NCBI GenBank assembly: GCA_002733465.1
Contig: NVVT01000032.1
Location: 1 to 6,654, forward strand
Reading direction: 5' to 3'
Origin: Kangiella sp.
GTDB lineage: Bacteria > Pseudomonadota > Gammaproteobacteria > Enterobacterales > Kangiellaceae
Length of the DNA stretch: 6,654 nt
A model generated the notes under the pieces. The model saw only the letters and a list, made by a program, of their open reading frames with translations. It ran no database searches and had not been told where the DNA came from. Positions within the stretch are counted from its first letter, which is position 1, and every line of letters begins with the position of its first letter. The position numbers and the translations under genes were made by a program. Of this stretch, positions 1 to 5,550 are shown in pieces.

Positions 1-728
1 TGCTTATGATTGGTTAACCCTGTTTTTAACGTGTGAAAAAAACTTTCAGCAACAGCATTATCCCAACAATTTCCTTTACGGCTCATACTTTGTTCGATGT
101 GGTGCTCCTTCAATAAATGACGGTGGCTATTGGATGCGTATTGCGAACCTCGATCAGTGTGCCACAGCAGTCCCTTAGCCGGTTTTCGAGCCCATATTGC
201 CGCCAATAATGCTTGATTAACTAGCTCTTGAGTCATTCTACTATTCATCGACCAACCAACCACTTTTCTTGAATAAAGGTCAATCACTGTCGCTAAATAA
301 AGCCAACCTTCCGCTGTCCAAATGTAAGTGATATCACCGACCCATTTTTGATTGGGACTGGTTGCTGTAAATTCTCGATTAAGTGTATTAGGTGCAATCG
401 GTTTATCATGTTTAGAATTCGTCGTTGCCTTGAATTTCTTCGTAGTTTTACAAAACAATCCTTCAGCTCTCATTAGTCGCCCAATCCTGCGTCGACTAAC
501 TTGATAACCTTTTCGCCCTAAAGCCTTTTTAATCGTGCGAGTTCCACAGCCATTCCTCTGTTGCCAAAAAATTTCTTTAATCAACTCTGAAAGTAACTCA
601 TTTTCCATTTCTCTTTCTGTTTTTGACCAGCTACACCAAGCATAATAACCCGTCTTTGACACTCCCATAATGAGACACATCGCTGTGATCTTAAACTTTA
701 CCTGAGCCTTCATCCATGCGTACTTCAT
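1..728 (-). CDS. IS3-family transposase OrfB, DDE (rve) catalytic domain, partial at left edge
   Basis: The catalytic part of the transposase, which cuts and joins the IS ends through an RNase H-like fold. From ATG 728 the frame is open for 242 codons and runs off the window, so the last part of the protein is missing. The N-terminal third (about residues 35-85, with NGCGTRTIKKAL and RRRIGRLMRAEGLF) matches the HTH_21 region of the family. The integrase core follows: QKWVGDITYIW carries D132, LLWHTDRGSQYAS carries D192, and NCWDNAVAESFFHTLK carries E228. The D-to-E spacing is exactly 35, the DD(35)E signature. The start ATG overlaps the orfA stop. In the natural product orfB is more likely joined to orfA by the -1 frameshift at 758-764 than translated alone. 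No inactivating change is visible. Confidence 0.95.
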   Translation of the reverse strand, partial: MKYAWMKAQVKFKITAMCLIMGVSKTGYYAWCSWSKTEREMENELLSELIKEIFWQQRNGCGTRTIKKALGRKGYQVSRRRIGRLMRAEGLFCKTTKKFKATTNSKHDKPIAPNTLNREFTATSPNQKWVGDITYIWTAEGWLYLATVIDLYSRKVVGWSMNSRMTQELVNQALLAAIWARKPAKGLLWHTDRGSQYASNSHRHLLKEHHIEQSMSRKGNCWDNAVAESFFHTLKTGLTNHK

Positions 729-1018
729 TGGCTTTCTATCGCGAAGTACGCTGTGGCCTTTTTTAATATATCCCTCTGCTCTTTGACCTCAGAAAGTTCT
801 TTTTTCAACCGAACTAACTCATCAAACATTTCTGCGTTGCTCTGCTCCTTAGCTGGTTGCTCAGATGACTTTACCTTATTGACCCAAGAATAAAGTGTGG
901 TCGTTTTAATCCCTAAATCATTCGCTATCTGGCTAGTCGGTTTCTCTGAGCGGATCACCATTTTGACCGCTCGTTCTTTAAATTCTGTGGTATATTTAGT
1001 TTTAATTTTCTTGCTCAC
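725..1018 (-). CDS. IS3-family transposase OrfA (helix-turn-helix protein)
   Basis: A 97-residue DNA-binding protein that recognises the ends of the element and forms the N-terminal part of the fused OrfAB transposase. The start is GTG at 1018-1016, preceded six bases upstream by a strong Shine-Dalgarno GAGGAG (1030-1025). Residues about 8-50 (TTEFKERAVKM, then SQIANDLGI and TTLYSWVNK) form the HTH typical of IS3/IS911 OrfA. Residues about 62-90 (MFDELVRLKKELSEVKEQ) have a leucine-zipper heptad pattern expected to mediate oligomerisation. The reading frame stops with TGA at 727-725, overlapping the ATG of orfB as ATGA. The slippery site lies at 758-764, ten codons before the stop, so a fraction of ribosomes should shift into orfB. 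Confidence 0.95.
   Translation of the reverse strand: MSKKIKTKYTTEFKERAVKMVIRSEKPTSQIANDLGIKTTTLYSWVNKVKSSEQPAKEQSNAEMFDELVRLKKELSEVKEQRDILKKATAYFAIESQ
758..764 (-). other. Programmed -1 ribosomal frameshift site (A6G heptamer)
   Basis: On the minus strand the heptamer A AAA AAG sits in the orfA frame as TTA AAA AAG, the classic -1 slippage arrangement used by IS3-family elements to make the OrfAB transposase. After a -1 shift the frame reads GGC CAC AGC GTA CTT CGC and stays open through the orfB ATG at 728 and beyond. Just downstream, GCG-TACTT-CGC and the flanking GGC and GCC (about 732-757) could form a nested stem that stimulates slippage. This structure is inferred from pairing by eye. 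Confidence 0.85.
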
Positions 1019-1050
1019 TTTTAACTCCTCAATTTCATTTGTATTTTATA

Positions 1051-1085
1051 TGAAATTAAGTGTCCTGTTTAGTGTAGCCAGATCA
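1051..1085 (-). repeat. Terminal inverted repeat (orfA-side end) of the IS3-family element
   Basis: Read on the minus strand from 1085, the sequence starts TGATCTGGCTACACTAAAC and runs on with AGGACACTTAATTTCA. The 5'-TG terminus and the GGCTACACTAAACAGGACA core resemble ends of IS3-group elements. The inner boundary is approximate, since the matching repeat lies outside the window and cannot be aligned. The outer boundary at 1085 rests on the TGATC motif and may be off by a few bases. Confidence 0.75.
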
Positions 1086-1187
1086 AGTGATACGACTACT
1101 ATTGTTTGAGTTTAATTAGCTTTTATTATGTGAATATTAAATACGGCAAATAATTGAAAAAACTTATTAATGTTACATTCAAATTCT

Positions 1188-1895
1188 TTAAAATTCCGTT
1201 TCAAGTGACATTCGTAAGATTAGATTTTGGTCTGTATTGCTAAGAGCTTGGAGCAAGCCAACTTCCCAGTTAATGGACGTATGCCACAATTTATTGCCAC
1301 CTAATAAAACAGCTCCTAAATAGACGTCATTTTGATCAATGTATAATTCGAATCCCGGTTCAATAGCCGGCGAGTAACGGTATCGATATTGCAATGCTTG
1401 CTTAAACTCCCATTCATGCTTTTGATCATTGATAAATACGAATTGCTGGTGCAAATTGAGAGTCGCGCTCCATTTCCCAAATTCCTTTTCAATTAAGACT
1501 GCAAAATTTCCTTCCCATTCGTTATCCTGTTTTTTCTGTTCTATTTCAAATAGAAAGCCAACGTCTGCCCAATATTCTCCTTGTTCAGTATATTGGTAAA
1601 GTACTTCTATTTCATATGCTTTGATGTCTATGGTGTGTGAGTTATCTTTATTACCTATAGCATAAAATTCAACAAACAGATTCTCAGTAATATCTTTGCC
1701 AATCCCTAGGCGATATACTGAAAGACTTGCAGCAAGTTCATTATCTAGTTCACTAATAGCACGGGTTTCTAATTCCCAAGTATTAGTTTCTACGTAAGGA
1801 TGATAAATTTTGTCGACAGCCGAAAACGCATAACAATCAGATCCTATAAATAGCAATATGATCGTAGAACTGAAAAACAGCCTTATTTTAAGCAT
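1188..1895 (-). CDS. Exported outer-membrane beta-barrel-like protein, function unknown
   Basis: I do not recognise a named family for this 235-residue protein. The N-terminus (LKIRLFFSSTIILLFIGSDCYA) is a signal peptide with probable cleavage after A23. The mature part is built of alternating polar and hydrophobic stretches rich in Trp, Tyr and Phe (for example YEIEVLYQYTEQGEYWADVGF, then WSATLNLHQQF and QALQYRYRY) separated by short Asn/Asp/Gly turns. The protein ends LRMSLETEF with a C-terminal Phe, the usual signal for barrel assembly. It therefore looks like a small beta-barrel of perhaps 8-12 strands in the outer membrane. Its ATG overlaps the FTR1 stop by 8 bp (ATGCTTAA), so it should be translationally coupled to the permease. 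A role as outer-membrane partner in metal uptake or sensing is inferred only from this position. It is the last visible gene of the operon. Confidence 0.8.
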   Translation of the reverse strand: MLKIRLFFSSTIILLFIGSDCYAFSAVDKIYHPYVETNTWELETRAISELDNELAASLSVYRLGIGKDITENLFVEFYAIGNKDNSHTIDIKAYEIEVLYQYTEQGEYWADVGFLFEIEQKKQDNEWEGNFAVLIEKEFGKWSATLNLHQQFVFINDQKHEWEFKQALQYRYRYSPAIEPGFELYIDQNDVYLGAVLLGGNKLWHTSINWEVGLLQALSNTDQNLILRMSLETEF

Positions 1896-2754
1896 CTGTA
1901 GATAATCTCGAATTATATTTTGCGTGAATTAAGGGGCTTATGAAGGCTAAAATGATTGTCGAAATGTATAGAACCACTTGTGAAAATGTTGGTGTTGACT
2001 CGTATCCAACTAATGAATACAAAATCTGCCCGATAAAAGATGTCTCTGAAACAATCCAGTTACTGTTCCAATAGGGCAAATCACTTTCAATTAACCCTGC
2101 TTGCATTAAAAAAGTAAGACTTTGAGAAAGCATGGCTGCCGATATAAGTATGATAAATATACGGCTAAATAGAACGCCATATTTTGGTATGATTTGAGTC
2201 AGTAAATAATAAAAAATAACCGCCATACTAATGCCGATACCTAGCCCCAAAAAACCTCCAGTAATTGAAGGTGCGGTATTTTCACTTATTTGTAATTGAC
2301 TGTGCATATAAATCATTATTTCAGCACCTTCTAAGCTTATGGCTGTAGAAATAGCTAATCCGTAATAGTATGAGAAAGCGTTATCACTGTATTGATTAAA
2401 ATTAGGATGACTAGAACTGGTTTGATTGTTGTTGGGTTGACTAGCTTTGAGTAGACTATTGATTGAAAGATTATTGTTTTCCCGAATAGCTATAAAAAAC
2501 TGGATTATTAAAAGTGTCATTGCGATACAAAATAGGATGCCACTTTGTAATACTTCTTGTCCTATACCATCGCCGAGCTCAGATATTTCAGGCATTTGTT
2601 GGGCAAAAACAAATGCTATGATTAATCCTACGATAAGTGCGTAGATGAGCCATTTAAAGCTTAACCCTTGCACTTTACTGAAAATCAATAAAAAACTGAT
2701 AATTAATGAAGCTTCAAGAGTTTCACGTAAGGTAATTATTAGTGCGTCAATCAT
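1888..2754 (-). CDS. FTR1-family high-affinity iron permease
   Basis: A 288-residue polytopic inner-membrane protein of the FTR1/EfeU family, which moves iron (usually Fe3+ after periplasmic handling) into the cytoplasm. The first helix carries the iron-binding RExxE motif as R10-E11-T-L-E14 (TLRETLEASLI). The second motif, normally REGxE, reads L141-E-G-A-E145: both glutamates remain but arginine is replaced by leucine (codon TTA). About seven hydrophobic segments are visible, near residues 4-26, 34-50, 70-90, 130-150, 165-186, 197-217 and 257-275. The family-typical YWNSNWIVSETSFIGQ and LVGYESTPTFSQV block is at about 228-262. The loop at about 91-127 is unusually long and Asn/Ser/Gln-rich. 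The ATG lies 9 bp after the cupredoxin stop and the 3' end overlaps the barrel gene. Family assignment is firm; substrate is inferred. Confidence 0.93.
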   Translation of the reverse strand: MIDALIITLRETLEASLIISFLLIFSKVQGLSFKWLIYALIVGLIIAFVFAQQMPEISELGDGIGQEVLQSGILFCIAMTLLIIQFFIAIRENNNLSINSLLKASQPNNNQTSSSHPNFNQYSDNAFSYYYGLAISTAISLEGAEIMIYMHSQLQISENTAPSITGGFLGLGIGISMAVIFYYLLTQIIPKYGVLFSRIFIILISAAMLSQSLTFLMQAGLIESDLPYWNSNWIVSETSFIGQILYSLVGYESTPTFSQVVLYISTIILAFISPLIHAKYNSRLSTDA

Positions 2755-2763
2755 TTAGAATAT

Positions 2764-3123
2764 CTACTCAACGATTATTTTGCCTAAAGCCGTTTTTTGA
2801 TTAAACTCACCAAAAAACGGGTATTCACCTGCGGCTAAAGGGCCAATAAAAATATTCGCTTTCCGTCCCCCCATTATGACTTTTTCTCGATTTAATTCGT
2901 AACTTTCAAATTCTTCAGGCGTTTTATCTCGATTGAATACAATCAATTTTATCTTTTCACCAGATTTAATAGTAATGTGTTCAGGAACAAATAGGTGATT
3001 GATTATTTCAATATGTATAATCCGTCGTTCTGCAATTGCGGTTGGACTTAATATGAACAACAGCAGAAAGAAGAGCCAGTTGTGTTTGAGCCGTTTTATT
3101 CTATTCTGTTTCATTGGTTCCAT
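2764..3123 (-). CDS. Periplasmic cupredoxin-fold protein (Cupredoxin_1/EfeO-N-like) paired with FTR1
   Basis: A small secreted protein of the type commonly encoded next to FTR1 permeases and thought to hand iron to, or process it for, the permease. Residues 1-31 form a signal peptide: basic KQNRIKRLKHN, hydrophobic WLFFLLLFILSP, cleavage after TAIA31. The mature domain carries the family blocks VPEHITIKSGEKIKLIVFN, TPEEFESYELNREKVI, GPLAAGEYPFFGEF and TALGKIIVE, ending in a Greek-key-like strand. There is no Cys, only one mature Met (M84), and the position often occupied by His in GEF/YH is Asn (N108), so a classical type 1 copper site is not possible. Mature His residues are H37, H43 and H49. 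The annotated ATG (3123) lies inside the kinase gene, giving a 23-bp overlap. M4 (ATG 3114), preceded by GGA, is an equally plausible start and leaves a better signal peptide. Confidence 0.88.
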   Translation of the reverse strand: MEPMKQNRIKRLKHNWLFFLLLFILSPTAIAERRIIHIEIINHLFVPEHITIKSGEKIKLIVFNRDKTPEEFESYELNREKVIMGGRKANIFIGPLAAGEYPFFGEFNQKTALGKIIVE

Positions 3124-4660
3124 TTGTTTTGTCGGTTGAAAAAAGTAGGTTAAACCATAATCCTACTTCAAAATTAATAGGGCAAGCATGTATTAAATGA
3201 GTTTGGTATTTGTCCGGCACTTGATTTTTCGAATACAAATCAATTATTGCACTGTGTCTTAATGCTATTTCTTTCACAATAGATAACCCTAGTCCGCAAC
3301 CTGGCACATTCGACTGGTGTGAGTCACCACCCACTCTATAAAAGCGATCGAATATACGATCCTTTTCTTTTTCGGAAATGCCGGGGCCAGAATCTACCAA
3401 ACTGACTTCAAGTTTATTATTTTTATGGCCAATGATGATTCGAATACTACCACCTTTTGGTGTGTATTTATTTGCATTCTCTAAAACATTAGTAAAAAGA
3501 CAAATGAGTCCATGAAAGTCACCATCGACCATATGATTTACTTCTGATTCATCAATTGTTTCTATTTGACAGTTAATAGCAGGGAAATCTTTCGTTTCAA
3601 TAAGTAATTCTATACTTTGTTGTTTGTCTTCGATTAGTGGGTAAACTTCTGCAATTGTTTGTCTTAAAATTTTAATTAGATTAACCGGTTTGAAATTTTC
3701 GCAATAGTCGTCTACAGAAAATTGATTAAGGGTTAATATTTGTTCGACTAAATGACTCATTCTTTGAATGCCAAGATTAAGGTCTAAAATTGAATCGGCT
3801 AATTTTATAATTGTTATTCCGCCCTTCTCATCGGAATGCCTGCTCTCTAAACCCACACTATTTAATAGATTAGTCATTTGTAAACTGAGGGCTGTTATCG
3901 GCGTTCTAAGTTCGTGAGCAGCATCAGCAGAAAAACGCTTTTCGCGATATATTGCTCCATCTAAACGTTCCAGCAAATGATTAAGGTTGACGGTTAACTG
4001 CCCAAGCTCTTTTGGTAGTGCCGTTATTTCTATAGGAGAGAGGTTGTTAGCCTTTTTTGACATCAACTCTTTTGAAAGTCTTTTTAGTGGATTTAGCCCT
4101 TTGCCTATAATGAAAAATATAATTAATGCAATGCTTGGTATGGCAAATAATATCGGATAAATTGATTCAAGTACCACTGTTTCGGCTAGTAAAAAACGGT
4201 CACTTTGTTTTTCCATAAGTAAAATGTGCAAAGCTGATTTTTCATCAAAGTAATCTAGTTGACGCCAACGATATCCATTAAAATTTACCCAATCATAAAT
4301 AATGTTTTTACTAATAGAGGTTTTATTACGCTTGCTTTTTGGAAAGGCATTTTTATCAAAAAAATCAGACTGTGCAATAATATTGTCGTTTTCGTTTTGT
4401 ATTGTATAAATTAAATTAATATCGTTCAATGAATGCGTCTGTGCATTTTTGGATGATAGCTCCTTATAACTATCGGTTTTAAGATTTGAATTTTCAGAAT
4501 ATAATGACGTAATTAATTTTGCGACGTGAAGCATTTTTGAATCAAAAATATCATCTGAACGCTGCATGCTTGATTGGTACCCTTTTACAGCGGCTAAAAA
4601 ATTAGCAAGAATGACTATAGCTATAACGCTAGCAGTAAGAAAAATTCGAATGGAAGTCAT
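3101..4660 (-). CDS. Sensor histidine kinase (HAMP, HisKA, HATPase_c), PmrB/QseC type
   Basis: A 519-residue inner-membrane kinase that phosphorylates the adjacent response regulator. TM1 is at about 7-26, the periplasmic sensor region at about 28-165, TM2 at about 166-186, and HAMP at about 187-239 beginning GKGLNPLKRLSKEL. The H-box RFSADAAHELRTP places the phospho-acceptor at H249. The N-box LFTNVLENANKYTP has N391 and N395, the G1 box is VDSGPGIS (D423, G425, G427), the F-box is IFDRFYRVGG, and the G2 box is GCGLGLSIVKEIALRHS (about 454-470). All catalytic elements are intact. The periplasmic region has no ExxE of the kind that binds Fe3+ in Salmonella PmrB; the nearest acidic cluster is S35-D-D-I-F-D40. 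The signal is therefore unknown. The ATG lies 6 bp after the regulator stop, and the 3' end overlaps the cupredoxin gene. Confidence 0.95.
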   Translation of the reverse strand: MTSIRIFLTASVIAIVILANFLAAVKGYQSSMQRSDDIFDSKMLHVAKLITSLYSENSNLKTDSYKELSSKNAQTHSLNDINLIYTIQNENDNIIAQSDFFDKNAFPKSKRNKTSISKNIIYDWVNFNGYRWRQLDYFDEKSALHILLMEKQSDRFLLAETVVLESIYPILFAIPSIALIIFFIIGKGLNPLKRLSKELMSKKANNLSPIEITALPKELGQLTVNLNHLLERLDGAIYREKRFSADAAHELRTPITALSLQMTNLLNSVGLESRHSDEKGGITIIKLADSILDLNLGIQRMSHLVEQILTLNQFSVDDYCENFKPVNLIKILRQTIAEVYPLIEDKQQSIELLIETKDFPAINCQIETIDESEVNHMVDGDFHGLICLFTNVLENANKYTPKGGSIRIIIGHKNNKLEVSLVDSGPGISEKEKDRIFDRFYRVGGDSHQSNVPGCGLGLSIVKEIALRHSAIIDLYSKNQVPDKYQTHLIHACPINFEVGLWFNLLFSTDKTNGTNETE

Positions 4661-4666
4661 AGGTTG

Positions 4667-5326
4667 TTAGTTTTTTGGGATGGTGTAGCCAACACCTCTA
4701 ATGGTTTTGATGAAATTTTTCGGCAATTTTTTACGTAAATGATGCATATGAACTTCGATTGAGTTACTTAATGCTTCTTCACCCATGTCATAGACCTTAG
4801 CCTCCAAACTATCTTTTGTTAATACGCGACCGAGAGATTCCATTAATGCTTTTAATAGTAAAAACTCTTTTTTTGGTAAGTCCATTATTTGACCATCAAG
4901 AGTTGCAGTGTGGCCTTTTGAGTCCAGGGTTACTCCTCTGTTGTTTATCATCAAGCTACTTTGTTGGCTGACTCGCCGCTCTAATACTCGAAGTCTTGCT
5001 ACAAGTTCGTCAACATTAAAGGGTTTAACAAGGTAATCGTCAGCGCCAGAATCTAAGCCTTTCACCCTGTCAGATATTTTATCTCTAGCCGTTAATAACA
5101 GAATGGGCATTGCAGAATTGAAAGATTTGATTTTTTTTAGTACTTCTAGACCATCAATATCTGGTAAGCCTAAATCTAATATAACCAAGTCTATAGAATC
5201 CCATTCCGCGCTTACAACCGCTTCTTTTCCCGAGCTAACACAGCTTAACGTATATCCTTTCTGCTTTAACGCAATTGAAAGGCTTTTTTGTAAATAAACA
5301 TCATCTTCAACGAGGAGTAATCTCAT
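4667..5326 (-). CDS. OmpR/PhoB-family response regulator, PmrA/QseB type
   Basis: A 219-residue transcription factor controlled by phosphorylation. The receiver domain (about 1-115) contains the acidic pocket E7-D8-D9, the phospho-acceptor D51 in VILDLGLPDIDGL, the switch residue T79 in LLLTARD and K101 in YLVKPF. The winged-helix DNA-binding domain (about 125-218) contains LPKKEFLLLKALMESLGRVLTKD, the recognition-helix region SNSIEVHMHHLRKKL and the C-terminal hairpin IKTIRGVGYTIPKN. Length and motifs fit the PmrA/QseB branch, whose members bind TTAA direct repeats. Such a repeat lies about 145 bp upstream at 5470-5486. The gene is first in the operon, behind a near-consensus promoter and an approximately 80-nt leader. 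The Shine-Dalgarno is weak. An ATG 11 bp further upstream is out of frame, so 5326 is the best start. Confidence 0.96.
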   Translation of the reverse strand: MRLLLVEDDVYLQKSLSIALKQKGYTLSCVSSGKEAVVSAEWDSIDLVILDLGLPDIDGLEVLKKIKSFNSAMPILLLTARDKISDRVKGLDSGADDYLVKPFNVDELVARLRVLERRVSQQSSLMINNRGVTLDSKGHTATLDGQIMDLPKKEFLLLKALMESLGRVLTKDSLEAKVYDMGEEALSNSIEVHMHHLRKKLPKNFIKTIRGVGYTIPKN

Positions 5327-5379
5327 AATATGCCATGTTAAATTAGGAGGATAAATTAAAAGAATTAGTTTTCAAAGTA

Positions 5380-5403
5380 TTTCATCTTATTAAGAGCATG
5401 AAA
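5380..5403 (-). repeat. Dyad symmetry in the operon leader
   Basis: The outer arms TTTCAT (5380-5385) and ATGAAA (5398-5403) are exact inverted repeats. Between them is CTTATTAAG (5386-5394), a near-perfect palindrome itself. The element lies in the predicted leader of the operon, a few bases downstream of the transcription start. It is too AT-rich and lacks the following T-run of a terminator. It could be a weak hairpin or a protein-binding palindrome, or simply chance in AT-rich DNA. Confidence 0.3.
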
Positions 5404-5415
5404 CTAAGAAACGTA

Positions 5416-5444
5416 AATATATGGTAGGAGGATTGCTTTGTCAA
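5416..5444 (-). promoter_or_regulatory. Near-consensus sigma70 promoter of the regulator/FTR1 operon
   Basis: On the minus strand there is a perfect -35 TTGACA at 5444-5439, a 17-bp spacer, and a -10 TATATT (five of six matches) at 5421-5416. Transcription would start near 5409, leaving a leader of roughly 80 nt before the regulator ATG at 5326. This is the only strong promoter-like element I see for the five-gene operon. Its good match suggests appreciable basal expression, with the TTAA repeats upstream giving modulation. Confidence 0.7.
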
Positions 5445-5469
5445 AATAAATTAAGGTCAGAGGTAGAAT

Positions 5470-5486
5470 TTTAAGCGAGGCTTAAT
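5470..5486 (+). promoter_or_regulatory. PmrA-box-like direct repeat (candidate operator of the neighbouring regulator)
   Basis: TTTAAG-CGAGG-CTTAAT: two half-sites of the YTTAAK form on an 11-bp period, the arrangement known for PmrA binding sites. The complementary strand also reads nearly as a direct repeat (ATTAAG-N5-CTTAAA), so orientation is ambiguous. It lies about 26 bp upstream of the operon's -35 element (centre near -69). A third half-site, CTTAAT on the minus strand at 5455-5450, sits 5 bp upstream of that -35. The site also precedes the plus-strand gene at 5551. Binding by the regulator encoded at 4667-5326 is inferred from family and proximity. Confidence 0.5.
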
Positions 5487-5550
5487 GTTGAATATCTATT
5501 ATCTAGTTATAGAGTAATAAACTGAATACAATAGGTTGACTATAAAAATA

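Larger units (their letters stand above)
1..1085 (-). mobile_element. IS3-family (IS3-group) insertion sequence, truncated by the window edge
   Basis: An insertion sequence read on the minus strand, with its upstream end at about 1085 and its other end beyond position 1. The end begins TGATCTGGCTACAC (minus strand) and continues through AAACAGGACAC, which is typical of IS3-group terminal repeats. Inside are a short orfA with a helix-turn-helix, an A6G slippery heptamer, and orfB with a full DDE catalytic triad. No stop codon or frameshift interrupts either reading frame within the visible part, so the copy could be active. The target-site duplication cannot be tested because the second end is absent. 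The element lies just downstream of, and in the same direction as, the regulator/iron-permease operon. Confidence 0.93.

Noticed and set aside
1039..1052. 14-base string TTGTATTTTATATG shared with 6389-6402
   Set aside because: One copy is in the IS leader and the other in dsbD coding sequence; AT-rich, short and with differing flanks, so most likely coincidence.
897..1109. Plus-strand 70-codon open frame
   Set aside because: It lies antisense to IS orfA and crosses the IS terminal repeat; no ribosome-binding site or recognisable protein.
1086..1187. Possible rho-independent terminator after the barrel gene (AATAA, T6 run, TTATT on the minus strand)
   Set aside because: The arms are five A/T pairs and the T-run is in the loop, not after the stem; not a credible terminator.
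2447..2644. Plus-strand 65-codon open frame
   Set aside because: Fully antisense to the FTR1 gene, whose motifs and length are convincing; a shadow frame.
5103..5297. Plus-strand 64-codon open frame
   Set aside because: Antisense to the receiver domain of the response regulator; composition mirrors that gene.
5327..5410. Riboswitch or small RNA in the operon leader
   Set aside because: About 80 nt, AT-rich, with no conserved riboswitch core that I can recognise.
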